9,170 nt of DNA from Rhizobiaceae bacterium (GTDB lineage: Bacteria; Pseudomonadota; Alphaproteobacteria; Rhizobiales; Rhizobiaceae): positions 1-9,170 of the forward strand of contig JAGWJK010000114.1 in the NCBI GenBank assembly GCA_028865845.1. Direction: 5' to 3'. Position 1 is the first letter of the stretch, and every line of letters starts with the position of its first letter. Under the pieces are notes generated by a model. The model was not told the DNA's origin. It ran no database searches and saw only the letters and a program-made list of their open reading frames with translations. Shown here piece by piece: positions 1-6,455 of the stretch. The translations under genes were made by a program, and so were the position numbers.

Positions 1-1024
1 AAATCCCGGTATAGCCGAGCGCCCTTGCGGTGGCGAAAGCGTCGATATCCGCATCGGATTCATCGATCTCCACCGGCTTGAAGGCGGCAAGCGCCTTGAC
101 AGGCTTCTCGAAAGCATGTGCGCGGGCGATCGGCTGCTCGACGAACAGGATCGAGGCGGCGAAACGGGCAAGTCGCGGCTCGGCCTTGATCCGCGACAGA
201 AGGTCGGCCACGCCCTCGGCAGACGAAAATTGCTCATTGCCGTCGAGCGTCACCGAATAGGCCGGAACCTTGGCATCGATGACGGCGGCGATCCGACACA
301 GACGATCGATATCGGCATCGGGAACGCCGGAGACCTTCACCTTGAAGAAAGTGTGGCCGTAGGTGTCGATCACCTCTTCGAAGCTTTCCGGCAGGCCATC
401 GTTCAATCGTTCGGCCGCCGGAATGTCGCTCGTCAAAATGGCGTCAACCAGTCCGATCGTATGGCGGGCGGCAAGGCTGTCGGCCGGCACCAGTTCCGCC
501 AGGAAATTCGCAATGTCGAAACCGGCCAGATCCTGAGCCGTCGAGGCATCCATGCCCGGGCGATTGGCCTTGATCGCCTGCGCGACACTCAACCCCTCCA
601 GCCGGCAGAGAGCATCGAGAATGGCTCGGTTGGCAAGCGCCAGACCGAAGGAAGCGACGAGGCCGTTCAGCTTTTCCGCTGCTGCCCGTGCGTGATGTCC
701 TCCTTCGACGGCGGCGTGCAACGCGAAGGCCGCGCCGAGCCCTGCATCTTTGAGGGCATCGAGCGCCAATGCCAGCGAACGGCGAAGCTGATTTTCATTG
801 TCGGCATTCGACAGCTCCGGTGATTTGTCGAACCATTTCGGCACCATCAGCTCGGCCGACATGCCGATGGCAGAGCGGCCGTTCGCGTCTTCGACGCGCA
901 CGCGCAGGAAAATCTGCCGGGCCTCGCGCAATGTCGCCGCGCCGAAACGGAAGGGAAGCCGGAGCTTCACCGGCCGCTCGAAGGTTTCCGCCTCGACAAG
1001 TCTGATCTTCAACGGATCGGTCAT
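1..1024 (-). CDS. Enolase-superfamily (mandelate racemase/muconate lactonizing type) protein, C-terminus outside window
   Basis: The reading frame is open from ATG at 1024 leftwards to base 1, giving 341 residues with no stop, so the gene is partial. The second half looks like the enolase-superfamily barrel. It has FKVKV (residues 227-231), the KxK motif of the second strand with Lys228/Lys230 as candidate catalytic bases. It also has TLDGNEQF (Asp261), FVEQP (Glu296) and IDES (Asp321), in the order expected for the three magnesium ligands. The final GYTGI resembles the strand before the second catalytic lysine region, which is not in the window. The first 110 or so residues would be the capping domain. 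Family members abstract a proton next to a carboxylate and then dehydrate, racemise or cycloisomerise acid sugars and related acids. The gene follows the minus-strand oxidoreductase after 37 bases, so it is probably co-transcribed. A GAAGGA lies about 12 bases before the ATG, a rather long spacing. The exact substrate is unknown. Confidence 0.85.
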   Translation of the reverse strand, partial: MTDPLKIRLVEAETFERPVKLRLPFRFGAATLREARQIFLRVRVEDANGRSAIGMSAELMVPKWFDKSPELSNADNENQLRRSLALALDALKDAGLGAAFALHAAVEGGHHARAAAEKLNGLVASFGLALANRAILDALCRLEGLSVAQAIKANRPGMDASTAQDLAGFDIANFLAELVPADSLAARHTIGLVDAILTSDIPAAERLNDGLPESFEEVIDTYGHTFFKVKVSGVPDADIDRLCRIAAVIDAKVPAYSVTLDGNEQFSSAEGVADLLSRIKAEPRLARFAASILFVEQPIARAHAFEKPVKALAAFKPVEIDESDADIDAFATARALGYTGI

Positions 1025-1061
1025 GGCTTCAGACTGTCCTTCTTCTCAACGATGAGCCGGC

Positions 1062-2210
1062 CTAGATATCCAGCGGTTCCACGTCCAGCCAGCGGCGCTC
1101 GGCCCAGCTCTTCAGCCCCAGCGAGGCGAGCTGCACCCCTTTTGCGCCCTCTTCGAGCGTGAAGCGCCACGGCGCATCCTCAAGCACGTGCCGCAGGAAC
1201 ATTTCCCACTGGATCTTGAAGCCGTTGTCGTAGACCTGTGTGTCCGGGACTTCGTCCCAGGTATTGTAGAAATCGATGGTCTGCGGCTGGTCCGGGTTCC
1301 AGACCGGCTTCGGCGTGTTGACGCGATGCTGCGTGAAACAGCGGGTCAGTCCGGCAACTGCCGAACCATGTGTGCCGTCGACCTGGAAGGTGACAAGATC
1401 GTCGCGGCGAACGCGAACGGCCCAGGAGGAGTTGATATGGGCGACCACACCGCCTTCGAGCCCGAAGGTGGCATAGGCGGCATCGTCGGCATCGGCCTGA
1501 TAAGTGCGGCCGTTTTCATCGACGCGGCTCGGGATGTGGGTGGTCCCGAGACAGCTGATCGCCTTTACGGACCCGAAGAGATTGTCGAGGACGTAGCGCC
1601 AGTGACAGAGCATATCGAGGATGATGCCGCCGCCCTCAGCCTTTCGGTAGTTCCATGAGGGCCGCTGTGCCTGCACGCCCCAGTCGCCTTCGAAGACCCA
1701 GTAGCCGAATTCGCCGCGCACAGAGAGGATCTTGCCGAAGAAGCCGCTGTCGCGCAGCATGGCGATCTTGCGCAGGCCGGGAAGAAACAGCTTGTCCTGC
1801 ACGACGCCGTTCTTCAGCCCCGATGCCTTGGCCTTACGCGCCAGCGTAACCGCGGCGTCGAGATCGTCGCTGATGGGCTTTTCGCAATAGATGTGCTTGC
1901 CGGCGGCCAGTGCTTTCGAGACCAGTTCGGCGCGCATCTGCGTCGTTGCGGCATCGAAAAAGATCGTGTCGTTCGGATCCGCGAGCGCACCGTCGAGATC
2001 GGTGGTCCAGCGTTCGATGCCATATTTGCGGGCGAGCTCCTCAAGCCGCGCCGCATTGCGGCCGACGAGAACCGGATCGGGCATGACGCGTTCGCCGTTC
2101 GACAGACGCACGCCGCCTTCGGCGCGCAGCGCGACGATCGAGCGGATCAGGTGCTGGTTCAGCCCCATGCGCCCGGTGACGCCGTGCATGATGATACCAA
2201 CGCGTTTCAT
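1062..2210 (-). CDS. Gfo/Idh/MocA family NAD(P)-dependent oxidoreductase (382 aa)
   Basis: This is a cytoplasmic dehydrogenase of the Gfo/Idh/MocA family, which oxidises or reduces sugar, inositol or glycoside hydroxyls with NAD(P). The N-terminal Rossmann fold has the glycine loop GVTGRMG (residues 10-16). The family motif CEKP is at 109-112, with Lys111 the expected catalytic lysine. GGGIILDMLCH follows at 193-203, with Asp199 and His203 the expected catalytic pair and Asp209 after them. The C-terminal alpha/beta domain fills the rest. The frame extends upstream to 2258, but ATG 2210 is chosen because GGAGG lies about 6 bases before it and the protein then begins directly with the first Rossmann strand (MKRVGIIMHG). 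The segment 31-45 between the first helix and second strand is longer than usual. It is preceded by a candidate promoter and a perfect palindromic operator, and followed by the enolase-superfamily gene. The substrate is unknown. Confidence 0.93.
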   Translation of the reverse strand: MKRVGIIMHGVTGRMGLNQHLIRSIVALRAEGGVRLSNGERVMPDPVLVGRNAARLEELARKYGIERWTTDLDGALADPNDTIFFDAATTQMRAELVSKALAAGKHIYCEKPISDDLDAAVTLARKAKASGLKNGVVQDKLFLPGLRKIAMLRDSGFFGKILSVRGEFGYWVFEGDWGVQAQRPSWNYRKAEGGGIILDMLCHWRYVLDNLFGSVKAISCLGTTHIPSRVDENGRTYQADADDAAYATFGLEGGVVAHINSSWAVRVRRDDLVTFQVDGTHGSAVAGLTRCFTQHRVNTPKPVWNPDQPQTIDFYNTWDEVPDTQVYDNGFKIQWEMFLRHVLEDAPWRFTLEEGAKGVQLASLGLKSWAERRWLDVEPLDI

Positions 2211-2261
2211 GCTTCCTCCAGAAGTCGTGCCGGCTCCCTCCAGAGCCAGCAAAAGCAAACA

Positions 2262-2279
2262 CTTGGTCCTTTAACCAAG
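2262..2279. repeat. Short inverted repeat CTTGGT-N6-ACCAAG in leader
   Basis: Perfect 6-base arms (2262-2267 and 2274-2279) flank a 6-base spacer. It abuts the 16-bp palindrome at 2280-2295 and lies in the predicted 5' leader of the minus-strand oxidoreductase mRNA. It could be a second protein-binding site or a small RNA hairpin; the short stem does not look like a terminator. Confidence 0.4.
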
Positions 2280-2295
2280 GTAACTATATAGTTAC
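2280..2295. promoter_or_regulatory. Perfect 16-bp palindromic operator upstream of the oxidoreductase gene, probable TetR site
   Basis: GTAACTATATAGTTAC is a perfect inverted repeat with half-sites TAAC/GTTA separated by six bases. A closely related element (13 of 16 identical) occurs at 3177-3192 in front of the transport operon. It begins directly after the candidate -10 hexamer of the minus-strand promoter, so a bound protein would cover the transcription start. Size and symmetry suit a dimeric TetR-family repressor, and a TetR gene lies between the two sites. Binding is inferred. Confidence 0.65.
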
Positions 2296-2325
2296 ACGAT
2301 CGCGCGATACGCCGGGATTTGTCAA
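2296..2325 (-). promoter_or_regulatory. Candidate sigma-70-type promoter for the minus-strand oxidoreductase/enolase genes
   Basis: On the minus strand a consensus TTGACA -35 (2325-2320) is followed, after 18 bases, by a weak -10 GATCGT (2301-2296). Transcription would start inside the adjacent palindrome and give a leader of about 80 bases before ATG 2210. The -35 is strong and the -10 is poor. The TetR gene lies upstream on the same strand, so some read-through into this unit is also possible. Confidence 0.5.
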
Positions 2326-2352
2326 TCGCCTTTCTGAACTTTCTCGCAATCC

Positions 2353-3060
2353 TCAGCGTTTGATCGAGGCCAGAGTGACCGAGACGATGTGCTCGCCCCA
2401 GGCCGCCAGAGCCGCCGGCGCCGTCAGCTCGCGGGAGAAAATCGTCGACAAAGTATGGCGATTGGACAGGTAGAAAAACCCGAGTGCCGCGATGGTAAGA
2501 TAGACCGATACGGGATCGATGGCCGCTCGAAAAATGCCGACTGCTTCACCTCGTCGCAGCACGCTGGCGAGCTCGCCGATGAAATGCGAATGCATTACCG
2601 AAATCTTGTCGGATCGCTGTAGGTAGCGCGCCTCGTGCAGATTTTCGGTGACGAGCAGGCTCAGGAATTCCGGATGCTTGAGAAAGTGATTCCAGGTAAA
2701 GAGCGCCAGCTCCCGCATGCCGTCTTCCGGGTCGCGCCTTGCAAGATCAAGGCTTTTTTCGGCACTTCGGATCGTTGCATAGCTCGCTTCGAGCACGGCG
2801 ACATAAAGCCCCTCCTTGTCGCCGAAATAGTGATAGAGCATGCGCTTGTTGGTCTTTGCCCTGGCCGCGATCGCATCCACTCTTGCCCCGCCGAAACCAT
2901 GGGCGGCGAACTCCTCGGTCGCCGCATCGAGGATCGCCGAATGGGTGCGCTGCGGATTGCGCGGCACGCGTTTCGGCCGCGCCCGCACAGCCTCGCCCGC
3001 CTTGCCTTTCGCGACGGCTTTTTCAGGGTTTTCAGCCGCTTGTCTGGTCTTGGCCGCCAT
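2353..3060 (-). CDS. TetR-family transcriptional regulator (235 aa)
   Basis: This is a one-component repressor of the TetR family. The N-terminal DNA-binding domain runs from about residue 40 to 95 (AILDAATEEFAAHGFGGARV...), and the helix-turn-helix spans about 58-80, ending in the signature LYHYFGDKEGLY. The C-terminal part is helical and variable, as usual for the ligand-binding and dimerisation domain. The FFYLSN/STIF segment at 195-208 recalls the RutR-like C-terminal class, a weak resemblance. Residues 1-38 form an unusual basic, alanine-rich extension before the DNA-binding domain. ATG 3060 is chosen over the upstream GTG at 3138 because AGGAG stands about 8 bases before it. It is divergent from the transport operon and precedes the oxidoreductase gene on the same strand. 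Near-identical palindromes in front of both target units suggest it represses both. The ligand is unknown; a substrate or catabolic intermediate is likely. Confidence 0.93.
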   Translation of the reverse strand: MAAKTRQAAENPEKAVAKGKAGEAVRARPKRVPRNPQRTHSAILDAATEEFAAHGFGGARVDAIAARAKTNKRMLYHYFGDKEGLYVAVLEASYATIRSAEKSLDLARRDPEDGMRELALFTWNHFLKHPEFLSLLVTENLHEARYLQRSDKISVMHSHFIGELASVLRRGEAVGIFRAAIDPVSVYLTIAALGFFYLSNRHTLSTIFSRELTAPAALAAWGEHIVSVTLASIKR

Positions 3061-3147
3061 GGACCTTTCTCCTCCCCGAACTATCTCTTCCGCAGCAGAC
3101 GCCTCCCGCTCCGAGCCCCGTCGTTTCAATTGTGACACGATTGGCGC

Positions 3148-3176
3148 TTGACAGCGGTCGCGTTTCTATCCAACTT
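3148..3176 (+). promoter_or_regulatory. Candidate sigma-70-type promoter of the ABC transport/oxidoreductase operon
   Basis: A consensus TTGACA -35 (3148-3153, preceded by C as is common in rhizobia) is followed after 17 bases by a weak -10 CAACTT (3171-3176). The operator-like element starts at the next base. Transcription would start near 3180 and give a leader of about 60 bases before ATG 3244. The weak -10 makes the exact start uncertain. The stretch 3061-3243 must also hold the promoter of the divergent TetR gene, which I could not place. Confidence 0.5.
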
Positions 3177-3192
3177 GTAACCAAATAGTTAT
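3177..3192. promoter_or_regulatory. Second operator copy upstream of the transport operon
   Basis: GTAACCAAATAGTTAT matches the perfect palindrome at 2280-2295 in 13 of 16 positions and keeps both half-sites TAAC and GTTA at the same six-base spacing. It is itself only partly symmetric. It lies immediately downstream of the candidate -10, the same geometry as the first site, and between the divergent TetR and solute-binding-protein genes. It could therefore also give autoregulation of the TetR gene. Binding is inferred. Confidence 0.6.
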
Positions 3193-3243
3193 ATGGTGCA
3201 AAGCAGTTTCGTAAATCATCTGTTAACTGGGGAGGAGACCAGG

Positions 3244-4530
3244 ATGACGTTGACGATCGACCGCCGGCAGATGCTTGCCGGCATGGCAGCCACGCTTGCT
3301 ATTGGCAGTATCGGACTTGGCCGCGCCAATGCGGCAACCTCGATGCGGTTTCTGTGGTGGGGTTCGAAGGAGCGAACCGACCGCACGATGGCCGCGATGA
3401 AAGCCTATCAGAGCAAGAATGCGGATGTCTCCATCGAAGGCGAGTCCTTCGGATGGGACAGTTACTGGACACGTCTGGCCACCCAGACCGCCGGCGGCAA
3501 TGCTCCCGACCTGATCCAGATGGACTATCGCTATATCTTCGAATATGCGCGCCGCGGCACGCTGCTCGACTTCACGCCCTATCTCGGCAAGAGCCTGGCG
3601 ATCAACGATTTCGGCGCGCCGAACATCGATTCCGGCAAGGTCGACGGCAAGCTTTACGGCGTCAATCTCGGCGTCAATTCTTCGATGACGGTCATCAACA
3701 CCGTTGCCTGGGCCGAAGCCGGCGTTGATCCGCTGCATGACGGCGTCACCTGGGATCAGTTCGCCGATGCCTGTGCCAAGGTCACCGCCGCAAAGAAGCG
3801 CCGCGGCTTCTACGGCACGCAGGATGCGAGCGGCCTGGAGCCGGCCTTCGAATGCTGGCTGCGCCAGCACGGCAAGGCCCTCTACACCAATGACGGCAAG
3901 CTCGCCTTCGATGCCAAGGATGCCGCCGACTGGTTCACCTTCTGGGGTCACCTGCGCGAAACCGGCGCCTGCGTGCCGGCCGATGTGCAGGCGCTCGACC
4001 AGCAAACGATCGAAACCAGCATGCTCGCTCTGAAGAAGGCGGCCGTCAGCTTCGCCCACTCCAACCAGTTCATCGCCATCCAGGGCCTCAGCAAGGAAAA
4101 GCTTGACCTGATCGCCTACCCCAATCCCGGCAAGGACGGCAAACCCGGCCAGTATCTGAAGCCGTCGATGCTGATGTCCGTTTCGGCATCATCGGCCAAC
4201 AAGGACGCGGCCGTCGCCTTCGTCAACTATCTGGTCGAAGACCCGGACGGCACCAAGGCGCTCGGCGTCGAACGCGGCGTTCCCGCCTCGCCGAAGATCC
4301 GCGACCTGCTGACGCCGGACCTCGACGTCGCCAGCAAGCAGGTCGTCGATTATATCGGCCGCCTGACGCCGCACGTCGGCGCATTGCCGCCGTCCCCGCC
4401 GAACGGCGCCGGCGAAAACGCTTTCCTGCTGACGAAGATCGCCCAGGAAGTGGCCTTCGGGAAGACCAGCGCACAGGACGCCGGAACGAAATTCGTCGAA
4501 CAGGCGGCAGCAAACGTAACGCGAGGCTGA
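3244..4530 (+). CDS. Extracellular solute-binding protein of a CUT1-type sugar ABC transporter, Tat signal (428 aa)
   Basis: This periplasmic receptor captures the substrate and delivers it to the membrane permeases encoded next. The N-terminus MTLTIDRRQMLAGMAATLAI has a twin-arginine motif (Arg7-Arg8), a hydrophobic stretch and an ANA|AT type cleavage site near residue 30, as in Tat-exported binding proteins of rhizobia. The mature part starts with the typical first strand (MRFLWWG) and carries GNAPDLIQMDYRYIFEYARRG (about 85-105), characteristic of family 1 sugar-binding proteins. The length is normal. The frame extends to an ATG at 3193, but ATG 3244 is preferred because AGGAG lies about 9 bases upstream and the signal peptide then begins at residue 1. 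It is the first gene of the operon, 4 bases before the first permease. The ligand cannot be predicted; mono- or oligosaccharides, glycosides or polyols are usual for the family. Confidence 0.95.
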   Translation: MTLTIDRRQMLAGMAATLAIGSIGLGRANAATSMRFLWWGSKERTDRTMAAMKAYQSKNADVSIEGESFGWDSYWTRLATQTAGGNAPDLIQMDYRYIFEYARRGTLLDFTPYLGKSLAINDFGAPNIDSGKVDGKLYGVNLGVNSSMTVINTVAWAEAGVDPLHDGVTWDQFADACAKVTAAKKRRGFYGTQDASGLEPAFECWLRQHGKALYTNDGKLAFDAKDAADWFTFWGHLRETGACVPADVQALDQQTIETSMLALKKAAVSFAHSNQFIAIQGLSKEKLDLIAYPNPGKDGKPGQYLKPSMLMSVSASSANKDAAVAFVNYLVEDPDGTKALGVERGVPASPKIRDLLTPDLDVASKQVVDYIGRLTPHVGALPPSPPNGAGENAFLLTKIAQEVAFGKTSAQDAGTKFVEQAAANVTRG

Positions 4531-4534
4531 GATC

Positions 4535-5503
4535 GTGGGCACGAACCACAATAGCGTTGCCGGCGGCTTGGCCGTCGGCACGACCGCGCCGACGCGCGTC
4601 GAAACCCGTCACAAGGCACCCGGAGCACTGGCGCGCAATGCGCCAGGCTACCTCTTCCTCCTGCCCTGGTTCATCGGCTTTTTCGGCCTGACCCTCGGGC
4701 CGGCGATCGTGTCGCTCTACCTGTCCTTTACCGACTATAATCTGCTGCAGGCACCGCATTTGGTCGGTCTGGACAATTATGCGCGCATCGCCACGGGCGA
4801 CGACAAGTTCATTTCCTCGTTGAAGGTTACGTTGTTCTACGTGATCTGTTCGGTGCCGCTGAAGCTTGCCTTCGCGCTGCTGGTCGCCCTGCTGCTCAAT
4901 CGCGGCATTCGCGGCCTGCCGGTCTATCGCGCCATCTTCTACCTGCCGTCGCTGCTCGGTTCCAGCGTCGCGATTGCGGTTCTGTGGCGGCAGATCTTCG
5001 ACGGTGACGGCGTCATCAACACGCTGCTCTGGTATGTCTTCGGCATCAACGGCCCGAGCTGGATCTCCAATCCGGATTATTCGCTCTATACGCTGATCGT
5101 CCTTGCCATCTGGCAGTTCGGCTCGCCGATGATCATCTTCCTGGCCGGCCTGCGGCAGGTCCCCACCGATCTATACGAAGCGGCCAGCCTCGACGGCGCT
5201 TCGAAATGGCGGATCTTCTTCAAGATCACCCTGCCGTTGCTGACGCCGGTGATCTTCTTCAACGCCGTCGTCCAGACCATCGATGCCTTCAAGGCCTTCA
5301 CCCCGGCCTACGTCATCTCGTCGGGCACCGGCGGACCGATCGACTCGACGCTGTTCTATACGCTGTATCTCTACCAGGAAGCCTTCGGTTATTTCCGCAT
5401 GGGATACGCGGCAGCGCTCGCCTGGGTCCTGGTGGTGATCATCGCGATCTTTACCGCCTTCTCCTTCCTCTCCGCTCGTTATTGGGTCCACTACGATGAC
5501 TGA
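4535..5503 (+). CDS. ABC transporter permease, MalF/UgpA type (322 aa)
   Basis: This inner-membrane subunit forms half of the translocation channel of a CUT1 importer. Six hydrophobic segments can be seen at about residues 39-62, 98-121, 133-152, 184-205, 236-256 and 291-313. The cytoplasmic EAA loop, YEAASLDGASKWRIFFKITLP (214-234), contacts the ATPase. The cytoplasmic N-terminus of about 35 residues is polar. Start is a GTG four bases after the stop of the binding-protein gene, with GAGG about 9 bases upstream; no better ATG exists before the first membrane segment. The 3' end overlaps the next permease gene by 8 bases, so the two are probably translationally coupled and made in equal amounts. 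Confidence 0.95.
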   Translation: MGTNHNSVAGGLAVGTTAPTRVETRHKAPGALARNAPGYLFLLPWFIGFFGLTLGPAIVSLYLSFTDYNLLQAPHLVGLDNYARIATGDDKFISSLKVTLFYVICSVPLKLAFALLVALLLNRGIRGLPVYRAIFYLPSLLGSSVAIAVLWRQIFDGDGVINTLLWYVFGINGPSWISNPDYSLYTLIVLAIWQFGSPMIIFLAGLRQVPTDLYEAASLDGASKWRIFFKITLPLLTPVIFFNAVVQTIDAFKAFTPAYVISSGTGGPIDSTLFYTLYLYQEAFGYFRMGYAAALAWVLVVIIAIFTAFSFLSARYWVHYDD

Positions 5504-6380
5504 CGCGAAGCTCTCTCACTTTTCCGACGACATAAACCCGCCGCGCGAGCGTCCGTGGTACCTGTCCACCCTGATCCATGTCGCACTGGTCGCCGCCTCG
5601 ATCGTGATGCTCTATCCGCTGCTGTGGATGCTGTCAGGCTCGATCAAGGACCAGAACGAGATCTTCGGCACGGCATCGCTGATCCCGTCGCAGTTCGATT
5701 TCAGCTCCTTTTCCCGCGGCTGGTTCGGCGGACAGGTGACCTTTGGTTCCTTCGTCTGGAATTCCGTCGTCATCGCCGTGCTGTCGGTGATCGGCAATGT
5801 CATTTCCTGCTCGCTCGCCGCCTATTCGTTCGCGCGGCTGCAGTTCTGGGGCAAGAATTTCTGGTTCGCGCTGATGCTCGGCACTCTGATGCTGCCCTAT
5901 CACGTGACGCTCATCCCGCAATATATCCTGTTCCTGAAGCTCGGCTGGGTGAAGACCATGCTGCCGCTGGTCGTGCCGAAGTTTTTGGCGGTGGATGCCT
6001 TCTTCATCTTCCTGATGGTGCAGTTCTTCCGCGGCATTCCGCGCGAGCTCGACGAGGCCGCGATGATGGACGGCTGCAGCCCCTGGCGCATCTACTGGCG
6101 CATCATGCTGCCGCTGTCGCTGCCGGTGCTGGCAACGGCCGCGATCTTCTCCTTCATCTGGACCTGGGACGATTTCTTCGGGCCGCTGATCTATCTCTCC
6201 GACATCAATACCTACACGGTCCAGCTCGGCCTGCGCTCCTTCGTGGACTCGACGGGCAGTTCCGATTGGAGCGCCTTGTTCGCCATGTCGAGCATCTCGC
6301 TGATCCCCGTGTTCCTGATCTTCCTGTTCTTCCAGAGGCTGCTGATCGACGGCATTGCCACCGCGGGCCTCAAACGTTGA
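5496..6380 (+). CDS. ABC transporter permease, MalG/UgpE type (294 aa)
   Basis: This is the second channel subunit of the same importer. Hydrophobic segments lie at about residues 23-46, 89-113, 121-145, 157-178, 208-228 and 261-282. The EAA loop DEAAMMDGCSPWRIYWRIMLP (186-206) is well conserved. The C-terminal IDGIATAGLKR is typical for MalG-type proteins, where GLKG or a similar ending is common. The start ATG at 5496 lies inside the end of the preceding permease gene (ATGACTGA overlap). A 75-base gap with a hairpin separates it from the next gene, the largest gap within the operon. Confidence 0.95.
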   Translation: MTDAKLSHFSDDINPPRERPWYLSTLIHVALVAASIVMLYPLLWMLSGSIKDQNEIFGTASLIPSQFDFSSFSRGWFGGQVTFGSFVWNSVVIAVLSVIGNVISCSLAAYSFARLQFWGKNFWFALMLGTLMLPYHVTLIPQYILFLKLGWVKTMLPLVVPKFLAVDAFFIFLMVQFFRGIPRELDEAAMMDGCSPWRIYWRIMLPLSLPVLATAAIFSFIWTWDDFFGPLIYLSDINTYTVQLGLRSFVDSTGSSDWSALFAMSSISLIPVFLIFLFFQRLLIDGIATAGLKR

Positions 6381-6390
6381 CGAGCACGAC

Positions 6391-6417
6391 CCCGAAAGGC
6401 CTGAAGGGGATTTCGGG
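6391..6417 (+). repeat. Intergenic hairpin inside the operon (CCCGAAA / TTTCGGG)
   Basis: Perfect 7-base arms (6391-6397 and 6411-6417) flank a 13-base loop between the second permease gene and the oxidoreductase gene. No run of T follows, so it is not a convincing intrinsic terminator. It may stabilise the upstream transport mRNA, or be a processing or attenuation point that separates expression of transporter and enzymes. It could also be a remnant of a dispersed intergenic repeat. Confidence 0.45.
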
Positions 6418-6455
6418 ATCATGCGTCAAGAAACCACTTTGAAAGGAAATGTCGT

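Noticed and set aside
116..823. Long plus-strand open frame of 235 codons
   Set aside because: It is antisense to the enolase-superfamily gene, whose motifs are clear. The translation is Arg/Gly-rich with no recognisable domain, typical of GC-rich shadow frames.
3061..3138. Upstream GTG start at 3138 for the TetR protein
   Set aside because: No convincing ribosome-binding site precedes it and ATG 3060 has AGGAG at good spacing.
3193..3243. Upstream in-frame ATG at 3193 as start of the solute-binding protein
   Set aside because: It lacks a ribosome-binding site, lies next to the operator and would put 17 polar residues before the twin-arginine signal. ATG 3244 has a good site.
3223..4059. 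Minus-strand open frame of 278 codons opposite the solute-binding protein
   Set aside because: The plus-strand frame has a Tat signal, ribosome-binding site and family motifs, and the opposite frame has none. It is a codon-bias shadow.
6391..6417. Hairpin considered as an intrinsic terminator
   Set aside because: There is no T-run after the stem and the next genes are in the same direction with functions fitting the same pathway, so it is kept only as an unexplained hairpin.
5634..6422. Minus-strand frame of 262 codons opposite the second permease gene
   Set aside because: It is highly charged, low-complexity-like translation opposite a certain gene, without a ribosome-binding site.
5555..6442. 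Plus-strand frame of 295 codons overlapping the second permease gene
   Set aside because: It is out of frame with the permease, which has clear membrane segments and an EAA loop; this product is Arg/His/Asp-rich and lacks any domain.
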